Notes under the pieces: generated by a model | Database searches by the model: none | Told to the model about the DNA's origin: nothing | Seen by the model: only the letters and a program-made list of their open reading frames with translations | Shown here: one piece after another, positions 11,151 through 23,185 of the stretch | Layout of the letters: each line of letters opens with the position of its first letter | How positions within the stretch are numbered: the stretch's first letter is position 1 | NCBI GenBank assembly: GCA_941918925.1 | Contig: OW799233.1 | Span: 30,200,421-30,264,420, forward strand | Direction of reading: 5' to 3' | Source of the DNA: Phyto melanocephala | Lineage: Eukaryota > Arthropoda > Insecta > Diptera > Rhinophoridae | DNA: 64,000 nt | Made by a program: the position numbers and the translations under genes

Positions 11151-12498
11151 ACGTATGCTTCGTTAGTGTGGTGGACATCCTTAGAGAAGAAGATGAATAT
11201 AAAACCTCTTCAAAAGATTCAGAGACATTACTGCATTAGTATTTGCGGTGCATTGAGAACCACATCGGCAATGGCCATTGAGAATATACTATTAATTTGG
11301 CCAATAAAGATACAGGTAAAATATGAAGTAGCCTTTGATTCCCTTTGAAGTAGATTGATTCATGGCAATAGGAACATAAAACCAGATACCAAAGAAGCAC
11401 GGATATCTTACCGATATTACGGAAGTAACATGTGATAAAATCCCGATGAGATATGAAAATACTAACTGCATCACCATAATACCGGAAGAGGGAGAATGGG
11501 ATGAAATAACCAGGATAGAAAATGCCCACGGAATCGCTCTTTACAAAGACGGTTCAAAGATTGGTGACCAAACTGGAATGGGCTTATACGATATAAACCG
11601 AAACAGAAGCAAATACTTCCGTCTACCAGATAACAATACCATATTTCAGGCTGAGGTCATGGCGATTACGGAAGGAATTAAATGGATAAAGGAAACGAAT
11701 AGTGAAGCCCCGATTCGTAACTTACGGATAGCCAATCAGTGATTAAGACATTGAGAAAGGAGAAAATTGAATCCGGGAACGTTCTGCAATGCAAGAGTGA
11801 GATAAACTCATATGCAAATTTTGAACACATGGAGATAATATGGATACCAAGCCATCACGGGCTGATTGGAAACGAGAAAGCCGAAAAATTTACCAACACG
11901 GGAGCTCTTCTGAGTACTATAACTTTGGAAAAAGCTAAACCCTTTAAAGGATTCAAGGATGAACTTAAATGTTGGGCGATGACGGAACATGTCAGAAAAT
12001 GGCAAAGCACTAATGTCCGTATAGTGACAAAAACACTATGAGCTGAGACAAATTTGGAAAATCAAAGGAGATTCTGAGACTAAGTACACCAATACTTAGG
12101 AGACTAACCAGTGTAATTAAAGGTCATACGGAGTTGAAAACCAATCCAGCTCGCATGAAATTGTCAGAAAAAACAGCATGTAGAGCATGCGAGGAAGAGG
12201 ATACGATTTTGGTACACTACCTCTGTCATTTTCCTGCGTTTGGACATATTAGACGCGACAATTTTACTGTGGATACTATGCCGCACTTGGAATACCTGGG
12301 GAACTCAAAGGAGTTACATTGAGAAGACTGGGTTATTAGACTAGTCCGTTATTTATGCGAAATTATGATTATGGTGTTTGTTTGCGAATTCCGTTTTCCA
12401 TATGGAGCACACAACATGCCAACTGGGCATATGTGTATACGTGTCATGGGTTTGGGCTTTCGGTGCCTCTACTTTTCAACCTAACCTAACCTAACCTC
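11151..12498 (+). pseudogene. 5'-truncated non-LTR retrotransposon: RT tail, RNase H, CCHC, 3'UTR
   Basis: The 3' end of a LINE. The first frame (from 11,151) reads TYASLVWW...LQKIQRHYC...GALRTTSAMAIE, the usual region after the LINE reverse transcriptase. Next comes an RNase H domain: ALYKDGSKIGD (catalytic Asp), then FQAEVMAITEG (Glu). A one-base gap precedes DSQSVIKTL (Asp), and IWIPSHHGLIGNEKAEK follows. A C-terminal finger reads TACRACEEED...HYLCHFPAF. A 3'UTR of about 180 bases closes with CAACCTAACCTAACCTAACC. Several stops and frameshifts break the frame. RNase H plus CCHC points to an I/LOA-type clade rather than Jockey. Near-matching flanks ACGTATGTATG and ACATATGTATG look like an 11-bp target duplication, so the insertion was already 5' truncated. 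Confidence 0.85.
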
Positions 12499-12526
12499 AC
12501 ATATGTATGTTTAAAAAAGTAAAAAA

Positions 12527-13373
12527 AACAAGTAAGAGCGCCATATTCGGCCGTGCCGAATCTTATATACCCTTCACAACGTGTAGTCATGCAATAACAG
12601 TGGTTTGTGTCACCATTCATCCCATATGATATACGTACATACATATAAAAACATACATATATAAAAACGTCCCATTGTAAAATTAAAAATTCACGTATGT
12701 ATGTTAAAAAAACAAAAAAAAATTTTTTAAAAATTTAAAAAAAAAATTTAAAAAAAAAATTAAAAAAAAAATTATTATGTATATAATATATATAAAACAA
12801 AAAAAAAAATAAAAAAAAAATTAAAAAAAAAAATAAAAAATAATTATAAAAATATAATAATATATTAAATAAAAAATAAAAAAACAAAATAAAAAAAAAT
12901 TTAAAAAAAAATTAAAAAAAAAATTTTTTTGGCTCAGCTGAGATTCGATGCCACGTTTTCTCTAACCAGTATACACGTTTGTATGTATGTATGTTGTTGT
13001 TGTAATGTTGTTTTTGTGAAAAAAAAAATCGAGGTGATCGTGGGTTTTTGCTCATATCTCAGTTGTTTATGTACCGATGTTTCTGATTTTCAATAGCGAT
13101 CTACTCCTGAATATTTCTGATATTTTAATACCTTACCCGGGTCCAACCTATGTCGGGGGGCTTCAAAAAATTGATTTCAACATACACACGGACAGACGGT
13201 CAGACGGACAGACGGACAGACTGACAGACTGACAGAGCTTAATCGACTCCCCTATTCATAAGCTTTCAGAAAATATATACTTTATGGGGTCGGAAATGAA
13301 AATTGTAGAAATTTCACACGGAATGACAAACCTAAGTATATATACTCTTTTTCAATTTTGTGTGAAGAGTATA
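12527..13373 (-). repeat. Family B dispersed repeat, near full-length copy
   Basis: Minus-strand order: TATACTCTTCACACAA, GTCATTCCGT, ACCCCATAAAGTATATA, a tract of GTCTGTCCGTCT units, GTTGAAATC, the ACCTCGATTTTT and CAACAACAACATACATACA tracts, GGCATCGAATCTCAGCTGAGCC, an A/T-only filler, TATGTACGTATATCATATGG, and the 3' hairpin GATTCGGCACGGCCGAAT with tail GGCGCTCTTACTTGTT. The terminal TATACTCTTC and GAAGGGTATA form subterminal inverted repeats. Length is about 847 bp. It is non-coding. Confidence 0.85.
12700..12930. repeat. A-rich low-complexity filler inside family B
   Basis: Runs of A broken by T, almost without G or C. It lies at the same internal position as the T-rich filler of the 5.5-5.95 kb copy, so it is an expanded low-complexity region of the element. 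Confidence 0.8.
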
Positions 13374-13620
13374 AAAAATAAATAAAGCAAAACAGTCAAA
13401 TAAATTTCAATTGAATATTTAATGGGACTTTACTGATATTGAATATATGCCAGTAATTGTTAATGATAAGTGGCAGAGTACCTTAAAAAGGAAATTAAAA
13501 CATACTATAGGTACAATTAAAATCAGTTTTATTTTATTGTGTAAAGCATTAAAAAAAACATGGACTTGCTGGAGTATAAACACATTTTTTTTTTGATTTT
13601 TAAAACTACTAAAGGAGCTA

Positions 13621-13896
13621 ATACACGGCATGTTTTTTACATCTGACTTGTCAAATTCTCCACTGCTAATACAAACATGTCGTGTCTTAGCTTTAAAACA
13701 TTACTTCTGTAAAAAACATATGTTGTGACATCTGACAAAATTTCAATTAGAGTGCGCTCTATTTTCTTCTATCAATCGTTGGCAGAAATCTCTGCTGCTG
13801 CTAAGCAGTTAGCGTAAAAGTACTGTTTTGACAGATATGTGGATTTACATATGTCTCACAAATTTTAAAGTCAGATGTAAAAAACATGCCGTGTAT
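13621..13896. mobile_element. MITE family M1, copy 2 (TA target duplication)
   Basis: Nearly perfect terminal inverted repeats ATACACGGCATG, TTTTTTACATCTGACTT at both ends, with TA directly flanking each side. The 276-bp interior matches 8,833-9,102. It is better preserved than copy 1, so probably younger. The minus frame at 13,419-13,631 only clips its edge and is not a gene. Confidence 0.85.
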
Positions 13897-16800
13897 TATT
13901 TATAGCCATAAGTAAAGAGATAGAAGCGAGAAACAAAAATTTTTTTAGATTTTTTCAATTATGCCTATAAGTTTGCGAACGTAGAAGTTTTATATGATAA
14001 TTAATAATAATAATTTTATTTATTCATGCACGTAATATCTAGTTTACAGTTTTTTAAGAATAAAGATACTGATTCATCATTGCACAGCCCACCCGCTAAC
14101 AGCTATAGACAAAATAGCTCTACTAAGAGAGGATTTTAAGGAATTCACAAAATCTTTAACTTTCTATCTGCTTGACTAAAAACGATATAGATTGAATTGG
14201 AAATGTTTTGTGATTTTTACTAAACAAAGTCAATAAATTTCTCACTTAACAGTACTATATTTAGAAGAAGGATTGAACCCCCCGGAATTATTGAACAATT
14301 TAAGCTTAGATGCCTGGGTCTTCCCTTATTATTTCCGAATATAAACATTTGCTTCATAACCCCTTTCAACTTTTGATCCTTTTTTACGACTAACTCTAAA
14401 TCAATTTCATTAAACGTTCAAATAAGAATCATTTACAAAAGGTTCATTTTTGACGACAACATAAAAAAACATTGAATTAATTTAATTTAAAGTAATAGGG
14501 TGTCAAAACGGAGTCATACAGACTCTACTTGACTGTTGGCGTGCAGCGAACTACCACGATAACCAAATAGGGTGTGAAGAAACTAAAAAACTAATTTTTT
14601 TATTTTTATTATTTATTATTATTTTTTTGTTTTCACTGCAAACCTTCATAAAAATGGCCACAATAGCACATTTAGAAAATGTAAATGTCACATGTAACAA
14701 TTTATTGTGCGGTCACACGATTGGTATACAAAAAATTCTGAAAATTGGTGCAATCATGATCCTACCTTCAGTATTCAGAATTTTGAGTGCACAATTTATT
14801 TTGATAATTTATTAATAGTTTTAAAATAACGTTTATCAGTAATGATTGGAGAAAAATTTAAACCCAACTTAGTCTATTCGATGTACAAAGTTTTTAGCAA
14901 ACGAAATAAACTAAAATACATATATAAAACTCAAGTTTATAAAAAGTTATGATAATTTAGGATTTGCCTGAAATTTTTCCAATAAACACTTCATGTTAAT
15001 AAAACTTTTTAAATTAGTTTTTTGATATTAAAAAAATATTACGTACTGCAGCAAACCATTTGTGTTAGTTTTTAAATTAAAGTATTTCTTACAGCTGTAA
15101 ACAAAATGCTCTATAAATTTTTTATATTCTTCAACAGTTTCCTTTAAATACAAAACTTCGTTTCAAAACAACTTTTTATCTTTAGATTTCTTAAGGATTC
15201 GCTGCTAGTAAAACGAAACTTTTATGATTTTATTTTAGAAAAAAAACAGAATAAAAATATAGCATTTTACTTTTCAAATAATAATAATAATAACAATAAA
15301 ACCATATACAATTTGTTTAAAATAATTTTTTTTTTAACTTAACAACACCCTTAAGACTAATATAGCAAAGTACATACTTACGGGGTAAGAGGGAAAGAAA
15401 AGTTTATTTGATTTAACTTATTTAAAGTGTGTGTGTGTGTGTATGTGTGTTTATAAAGAGTGGGAAAATATAGAGTAAAAAAAAAACAATAAAATAAAAT
15501 AAAGTGTAAGTATTTAAGTTTGGGATGTTTTTAGCACATTTTCATTTTCATTTTCATATATCATAAGTCTTGTTCTTTTTTTTATATGACCGTTTGATTA
15601 TTTTGCAAAAATTATAGTTTGTACTTTCCAGTTGGTTTCTGCCACAACTTACTTAACCTTTTAGTCTGCAACCATCTACCAGTGTATGTTTTTCAAGTTC
15701 AATTTCGTTATAACTTCACTCTTCAGCACATAATTTCGTTACTTCTGAATACAAATATTGATGAGTCAACTTTTGGATCAGAAAATGAATCTGGAAGAAT
15801 TGTTTGGTTTTTGACTGTACCATTTCGGGTTCATTTATCAGCGTTTTTCCGAGCAACAATTTCGCTATGTTTAAAAGACATTTTAAAAAGGTAAACGAAA
15901 ACAAACGTTTAAATTCGATTATTATAAAATTAATGCACAACAAACAAAAGTCATAGCGCCTGCTTTATTTTTATACTTTTAGCAATAAATTATAATATTT
16001 CGCAAAATTTGCATGAGACAGCGTAGGTAAGTCGCAATATTTTACCACGATTAATTGCATTTATACAGAATATTGTTCAATATTTAATGGAAAAACTTAT
16101 AATTTATAATTCATATAATTTATTGAATATATAAAGAAAATATTTTTATTTTTTTTAGAACTTACTGATCCCAAACTTAATTGCATTTGACGCGGAACCT
16201 TATTTAACGATATCGAAAGTCTACATGGTGTGGATAGAGCCATTTTGATATTTTCAACAATTTTAAAAAAGTTGTTACTTGTAAGAAGACGGAGTAAGTT
16301 GATGGGTAAAACACAATATACACTAGACCGCATTTATAAAAGTTTGCTTAACACTTTCATATAAAAAGTATTTTAAGTTTCGGAAAAAAAAAATTGCCAT
16401 ATGCAGGGATTTTGATATTGTTTTTTTTAAGTATTTACAGTCAGATATTAAAAAATGATATCATGGATTTTTTTCTCGAGGATCTAATCTTAGCTATAGG
16501 GATCATTATCCTTAATAACTTTTTCAAAAGGCAATCGCTTCAATCAAATATTTAATGATTTTTTTCGCGATAATTAATTTTCTGATAATAACGAGACAAC
16601 AAAATGTTTGAACTTTTATTTTGTGGGCCTCTAAATGATTTAGCAAAATAATTCTTTTTCAATAAGTATTTTGGCTTTTCTCTAATTTTCCAGAGGAAAG
16701 TTAGCATTCTTATCTTAAAAAAAAATTTTCAAATGATACTCCATTTGAGCCATAAGTCAGACTAGGAACCAAATACTTAGGCCTTCGTCAGTTGCATTTT

Positions 16801-18530
16801 TACTCTCTACGGCGTAAAATATTGTACTGACCATAATGATGTTAATATATTATATATCTTTACAAGTAGTGAGTTTATGTGGCTTAACTGTATTCGATTG
16901 TTGTTACATAAAATTCCTAGGTTTCTTACCGTAATTACTATGTAAACCTTTTTATTATTTATTACGATGTCTGATATGAAAGGAGTTACGTTCTTTTTTT
17001 GTTAATAAGCAGACATTTGGATTTATTAGAAATTAAACATAGTCGATTTGCAGATTTATTCGGTATTTGCATGCTTGTTATACTTGTTGACAAAAATATT
17101 GTTTAGAAAATTTCTCTAGCATTCTGTTATTTGTTCTGTGTTTTCTTTATCGTAAGAAAACTCAATATTTTAAAACAGTTTTGCTAACTGCTACTAAGTA
17201 AATTTTATTCTCTTTTTTTTAGCAATAAATGACAACTTAAGTAATCGGTTAGTTGACGGGTACATCACTAAACCTAAAATAACATTAAAAATTTAACAGT
17301 ATTGTCAACATGCAACTACAAAAGTAATAAAAACGTTTAATAGCTAATTTCGTTATACTCCATATTTATAAATTTATAAATAATAATTCTTATAGCCGGT
17401 TTATACGACAAAAATTGTTTAGTTAACTAAAAATTATATATTTTTATGAGTTAAACCATAAATGCATAACGAAAAATATCACAAGGTGATCAAAAGCCAA
17501 ACAATTTTTGTTTAATAAAATCCTTCGTTTTAAATTATACTCCAAATATTATTCGATTATAGAATACAATCATAAGTAGTTAATTTATAAACAAAGTTTA
17601 TTGAAAACTTTTTTTTGGAAACAAATATTTAATTTATGGAAATTTATTTATAAATAAAAGAAGCAATAACATAATCAATATTTAGTTTATTATTAGCCAA
17701 TAAACCTGTAAAAAAATAAAATTTGTTTTTAATTTTTCAGCCTTTCTGGGGAAGATAACGTAAAGCACATATGTGTGAAAAATTGCCTTTTTTAATATCT
17801 CACAAAAATAATTGGAAAAAAATTGCTTCAAACATAAACCAGCTGTTATTACACAAAAAAAAAAAACGAAGCAAAAAAATAACAACCTTTTTAAAAAGTC
17901 GTTTATTGCTTGTGCCAGGTGTGCTTTTGCCTTACAATTTACTGTTGTTTGCATGTCGTAGTGATGTAGTGTTGTATATGGATGTGTTTTTATTGTTTTA
18001 CTATTCATGCTCACAACACTCGGTGGCGCTAATTAATTTTAAATTTTTTTTTTATTGTTTTAGGAATTGAATGTTTTGTGGCTTGGAGGTGTTTAGTCAA
18101 ATTTATGAAAAAAAAAAAAATTGTAATATATTTTAATTCTCATACAGAATTCAAAGCTTGTGAACGCTAGGTTTTATAAAATTTTTCCGTATGCACGATA
18201 TAATTTCATAAAGAAAATTAGTGTGACCACTATTGTTTACTAATCTAGCGTTATGTAATTTGTTGTACTTTTGCGTGTTTATTTTCAAAATTTATTTAAT
18301 TAAAAAAAATACATTGTATATTTTACATTATGCGGTACCAGAAAAAAGTCCGCGTACACCTTTAAATATGAGGTATTTTTTCCAGTGGTTTGTCAACAAA
18401 TTTTGTTACCCAAAGATGGCTAAGGGTCAATGACCCCAAGAAAAGTATCAAAAGGGGAGTCTGTCTCGTTCGGCAAGTAAAATATGTTACCAAATTTTAT
18501 TATATGAATTGTAGTTAAACCAATGCTTAC
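13897..18530. other. 4.6 kb without a recognised gene
   Basis: It holds several open frames of 60-110 codons (for example 15,619-15,894 and the overlapping pair at 17,682-18,070), none with a recognisable domain. Their composition is that of AT-rich noise. Small structures: a GT tract at 15,427-15,452, TTTTCA repeats near 15,538-15,557, and a short inverted pair (acaaaaattgttt at about 17,409 against aaacaatttttgt at 17,498). No exon or element could be supported. Confidence 0.4.
15427..15452. repeat. GT microsatellite
   Basis: An alternating GT tract with one ATG interruption. Confidence 0.9.
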
Positions 18531-18533
18531 TTA

Positions 18534-18936
18534 GGGCCATTATTATAACTTACTGATAACTAAAGTTAGGATGTTATCGGACAGATAACTAGTTTTTCGT
18601 TATTACAACTTCACTTTAACCTAAAAGTGTCCGATAAGTTAAAGGGAAGATCACTCTACCTTTAACTTTTAACGTGAGGTTTATAATTAAAAGTAACCAT
18701 ATTTTCTACCGTATAAGGGAATTGTTTACTATTTGCTTGTCGTTGCCACTTTGGTTTTAAAGAACTAATAAATTTGTTCAGCATTTGCTTTGATGCTGCC
18801 ATACTTTAAAATAAATACAATTTATGTTACAGGCAGGTTGTAATAACGAAATACTTAACGGTCAGTTTATTGCTCACGTTAACAAAAGTTACCTTTTATT
18901 AACATTAAATTTGTCGGTAAGTTGTAATAATGGCCC
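18534..18936. mobile_element. PIF/Harbinger-type MITE (TTA duplication)
   Basis: The 403-bp element begins GGGCCATTATTATAACTTAC and ends with the inverse of GGGCCATTATTACAACTTAC. Both sides are flanked by TTA (18,531-18,533 and 18,937-18,939). A 3-bp TTA duplication and G-rich termini are typical of PIF/Harbinger. No open frame remains, so it depends on a transposase elsewhere. Confidence 0.8.
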
Positions 18937-19234
18937 TTAGAAGAACTTAAATAACTTTAAGCAAGCTTTAACATTTTAATATATGAATCGTACATTAGGA
19001 TTATAGGAACTTAGATCTAATGGGTAAACATTAGTATAGGCCAATGACCTTTACAATAATATCAAACATATAAGACTTTATTTACCAGTGCTTGTTTTTA
19101 ATAAAATTGTAAAACGTAAAATGATTGTAATATTTTTTCAATTAAATTGACTACAATTATAACATTTGTTTTAAAATACTTCTAATAGAAGCAAGTGTTA
19201 CTTTTAAAATTCTTTAATAAACTAGCTGAGACAA

Positions 19235-19487
19235 TATCTGTGGGTTGGAGCTAAAAGGGCCAATGTCACTTTTTTGCTCTTTTGAGTTAATCATTGCATT
19301 TGATTTGTTTTCTTCATCTTTTTCATTTTGGTTAAACAGCTGAAGTCATACTTAACCCAAAACAGCTTCATAAATAAAGTGCTGGCCAATGTCACTATGA
19401 AAGCATCTATAAAAGTTAAAGTTCAATTCCAATTTTCTCAAAAGTAAATACTTTGACATTAACCCTTTTAGCTCCAAGCCACAGATA
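19235..19487. mobile_element. MITE family M2, copy 2
   Basis: A 253-bp element with the same terminal repeats as 9,295-9,546 (TATCTGTGG, TTGGAGCTAAAAGGGCCAAT), in reverse internal order. It shares the internal CACTATGAAAGCA and TGCTGGCCAATGTCA blocks. Confidence 0.85.
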
Positions 19488-20250
19488 TACAGGCCTGTCA
19501 AGTTTACCAATTTTTTGGTATTTTACTAATTTTTGTATCAAAATGATGAAATTACTGATTTTTGGTAATTTCTTTTAGTATAATTTTTTAACTTTGAACA
19601 ACAATGGAATAATTTTTTAATTTTAAAAAAGATAACCGTCCAAGTTAAAATATTTATTAAAGGGTTTCTTAAACCTTAAGTGTATAAATTTATTAACACA
19701 AAGAATTTTTTGAAACTAGATGAGATTTATTTAGGCTTGTTGGCTAAAAAGTTCAGAATCAAAATTTAGCAAAAGCGAAAATGGATAATTTCACAATCTC
19801 CTAATTATCACGTATTGTTGTTTTTTTTATTTTGTTGAATTTAAAATGAGTATTTATAATTGTCCAATTTTTTTTAATTAACCTGATGAAAATGTCGATT
19901 TTGTATTTTTTTTAGCACATGCCGATTTTTTTAACAATTTTTTGACACCTCTAAATTTTATTTTTAACACTTTTTTGGAGTTTTTCAAACACTAACTTGA
20001 AAATATTTTTTAAGATGTTGTAAAAGTTTAAATCGTGGACTATTTTGAAGTATTGACAATGTACTCAATTAACTTGTTGTAAAAGACGTAATACCCAGAC
20101 CACGGCTTAATATTGATGGACGTATAAGGCAGATATGAAGACGGATTTTAATGACAGATAAAATTTTTTACTCCAAACAAATGAGCATTACTTGTAGTTA
20201 AGCATAGTTTGTGTGTAATAGTATTTTGTATTCTTGTTGTTTTGCTTTAT
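19488..20250. other. No gene recognised
   Basis: AT-rich DNA with no open frame or repeat that I recognise. Confidence 0.4.
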
Positions 20251-21180
20251 TATAAAGGGTGATTTTTTAGCTATTGTCTTTTTGGCAACACTGATTTAAA
20301 CAGCTGACGAACGTTTCGTGTTTTTTTTCACTGTCAAACATCTTCAGTTTGGTCTATAATTTAACCATTAATCGTCCTAAAAACGAACAACGCTTGCAAA
20401 TTATTGAATTTTATTATCAAAATGCGTGCTCTGTTAAGAAAGTTCAGCGCGCGCTTCTTATAGAAAAATTGTGTTCAGCGACGAAGCTTATTTTTGGTTC
20501 AATGGGTACGTTAATAAGCAGGATTGTCGATTCTGGAGTGAAGATCAGCCAGAAGCATTGCAAGAGCTACCAATGCATCCAGCAAAAGTCACAGTTTGGT
20601 GCGGTTTATGGGCTGGTGGCATCACTGGACCGTACTTCTTCAAAGATGATGCGAATCGTACCGTAACTGTGAATTGTGACCGCTATCGTGAGGTGATATC
20701 CAACTTTTTTTTGCTCGAAATGCAAGAGCTTGACTTGCATGACATGTGGTTTCAACAAGACGGTGCCACATGCCACACAGTACGCTTAAAAATGTACTAA
20801 TTGAAAGGCGAGTTCGGTTAACATTTTACTTCACGTTCGGGACGGGTCAATTCGCCGCCTAAATCATGCGATTTAACACCTTTAGATTATTTTTTGTGGG
20901 GCTATGTTAAAGCTCATGTCTATACACACATGACCGCTTCAATTGACGCAACGGAAGACAACATTGAAGCATTTATTCATGACATACCGGCCGATATGTT
21001 GGAAAGAGTATGCCAAAATTAGACTAAGCGGATGGACCATTTGAGGCCCAGTCACGGTCAACATTTGCATAAAATAATCTTCAAACATTAAATTATATGG
21101 ACCGTACTATTGATTCAAATTTCTGAATTTTACGTGTTTTTTTTTAGTTACCTATAGCTCTTAAAAAATCACGCTTTATA
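20251..21180 (+). mobile_element. DD41D (rosa-like) mariner, internally deleted
   Basis: A Tc1/mariner element of about 930 bp. The inverted ends are TATAAAGGGTGATTTTTTAG...CTAT and the complement of TATAAAGCGTGATTTTTTAA...GAGCTAT, with TA at the borders. The interior holds the relic transposase described separately. By eye about 390 bp of the N-terminal coding region is missing compared with the family's usual 1.3 kb. Confidence 0.9.
20341..21091 (+). pseudogene. mariner transposase relic (DD41D)
   Basis: The N-terminal helix start (EQRLQIIEFYYQNACSVKKV, around 20,387-20,446) joins at about 20,455 directly to the catalytic core, YRKIVFSDEAYFWFNGYVNK. The DNA-binding domain and linker are lost, and the reading frame shifts at the junction. 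The core continues with WSEDQPEALQELPMHP, VTVWCGLWAGGITGPYFF and WFQQDGATCHT. The third acid is in CDLTPLDYFLWGY. Exactly 41 residues separate the second and third Asp, which defines the DD41D group. In-frame stops occur at 20,798, about 20,819 and about 21,020. The C-terminus, GQHLHKIIFKH, is intact. This copy cannot make an active enzyme, but its ends could still be mobilised. Confidence 0.9.
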
Positions 21181-21221
21181 TATATTTATAAACATATATA
21201 TGTAGAAGTACATAAAGTTGT

Positions 21222-22643
21222 TATACCCGCCACCAAAAAAATGGTGGGGGTATATTCATTTTGTCATTCCGTTTGTAACACATCGAAATATCCACTTAAG
21301 ACCCCATAAAGTATATATATTCTGAATCAGGGTTTGATTTGATGACGATCTAGCTATGTCTGTCCGTCTGTCCGTCTGTTGAAAGCACGATAGAGGTCGC
21401 ACAGAAAAAGCTAGGGGGCTCAAATTTTGCCAGAATCTTTCTTATAGACAGGGTTTGTTTGGTATTGAAAATGGGCTAAATCGGAATATTAGGAAGAGAG
21501 TTATAGCTCGTAAAGCAAGAGTAGGTCGAAAAAACCGTGTCCTGCTAACATCTAATAAAATGGAATTGTGTCCAAACGCATTAACGTATCGTCATGAAAC
21601 TTCGAATATATATTTCTCGAGTCAAAGGAATGTTTCTCCCCAAAAATTTCTTAAATCTATGCATTAGAAAAGGAGTTATAGATCAAAATGTACGAAAAAT
21701 TATACCGCTCAGTGTATATTTGAAATTTAAAACGTAATCAAACTGACAAAACTATATGTACGATTCTGAAATTTTGCAAACATGGCTTTTTGGTCAAAGT
21801 CTTCGTTATAACGGAAAATATATGTGCCACGCCCACTTTTTTCTTTAAATTTTTATTAAAATATATTAGTCATATATATTAGCATTTATTCATTGCAGAC
21901 GGCATCATATGTTGAATGCGCCACTACATTTTGCAAACAATGTGGATGATTGATGTCTTTGCTAAATATCACGTTGAACACTAGATGACTCTAATCACAT
22001 TTTTGCTAACAAACTCTTTTATATTTTGGACAAACTACAAAGAAATTTTAAAGGGGTTTGTGAAAACGAAAATGACTGAGGTTGTTTCCAAAAATTAACT
22101 AGACTAATGATTTGTGCCCAACTTTACCTATAGGTGTACCCACAGTCTTAAGGGGTTTATGATTTAAAAATATTTAAAAATAAATTTGCCACAGGGTGAT
22201 TCAAAATAGACATTCTCAGCATTTTGCTAAAATGGGAAATTTATTAGTAAGATTTTGATTTTTAAACTTCTATAACATTTTGCTTTTAAAAGATTTTCAA
22301 ACGAAATAAGTTTTGTATAATTTTAAAATTTGTTAGCCATTAGTACATGAAAATAAATTGTTTATAATGTTTAGAAATAATTTTCAAAGTCAAAAGTTTC
22401 CTAAATTCCCATTTTTAATAGAGCATAACTTCTAGAGAACATAAGATAACAAAAAGAAATTAGCACCATTTAGTAGATAAAACTCTTTTCTATACCCCTA
22501 TACCCCATTGTATACCTGAAACGATCCGACCGTGAGCACCAGACCAATTTTTGTGACACAAGGTCAAAAATTTTTTGCAAAATATTAGTAAAAGAGCTAA
22601 ACAAAAAATTTTTTTAATGTGTTTTTTTAAGTGTTTTAGTTTT
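21222..22643 (+). repeat. Family A dispersed repeat copy, 3' end replaced
   Basis: It starts TATACCCGCCACCAA with the foldback ATGGTGGGGGTATA, GTCATTCCGTTTGTAACACA, ACCCCATAAAGTATATATAT, the GTCTGTCCGTCT tract, TTGAAAGCACGATAGAGG and GGTTTGTTTGGTATTGAAAA. It also carries the block CACAGGGTGATTCAAAATA through CATAACTTCTAGAGAACATA (22,188-22,445), found otherwise only in the 27.6 kb copy. It runs directly into a second A start at 22,644 instead of reaching its own hairpin. The 70-codon frame at 21,455 is a chance frame. Confidence 0.85.
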
Positions 22644-23185
22644 TATACCCCCCCACTAAAAAAATGGTATGTATATATATATTCTGAATCGGGGTTTTAT
22701 TTGATGACGATCTAGCTATGTCCGTCCGTCTGTCCGACTGTTGAAAGCACGATAGAGGTTCCACAGAAAAAGATAGAGGGCTCAAATTTTGCCAAAATAT
22801 GTCTTATATATAAGGTTTGTTTGGAATTGAAAATGGACTAAATCGGAATATTAAAAATAAAGTTATAGCTCGTAATGCAAGATTAGGTCGAAAAAACCGT
22901 GTCCTTCCAACATCGAATAATATGGAGTTGTGCCCACCAGCATCAACGTAGAGTCATAAAATTTTAAATATATACTTCCTGAGCAAAAACAATATTTCTC
23001 CCCAAAAATTGTTTAAATGTATGCATTAGGTAGGGAGTTGTAGATCAAAATGTACGAAAATTCATACCGCGCAGTGTATTCTTCAGTATATTCAAAATTT
23101 TAAACCTAATAAAACCGCCAAAATTAGAGGTATGATGATCAAATTTGCTACGTTAATAACAAAGAAATACATTTTGTGCTATAAA

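Noticed and set aside
11236..11529. 97-codon minus-strand frame
   Set aside because: Antisense to the LINE RT/RNase H remnant, which explains the sequence better.
12480..12498. CCTAA repeats as telomeric sequence
   Set aside because: Only three or four units at the exact 3' end of a LINE; explained as its tail.
13191..13230. GACAGACGGACAGACG tandem units as a possible CRISPR or satellite array
   Set aside because: They are the normal GTCCGTCT tract of families A and B, and the units are contiguous without spacers.
17400..17515. MITE with ACAAAAATTGTTT arms
   Set aside because: Only about 13 matching bases and no flanking duplication; could be chance in AT-rich DNA.
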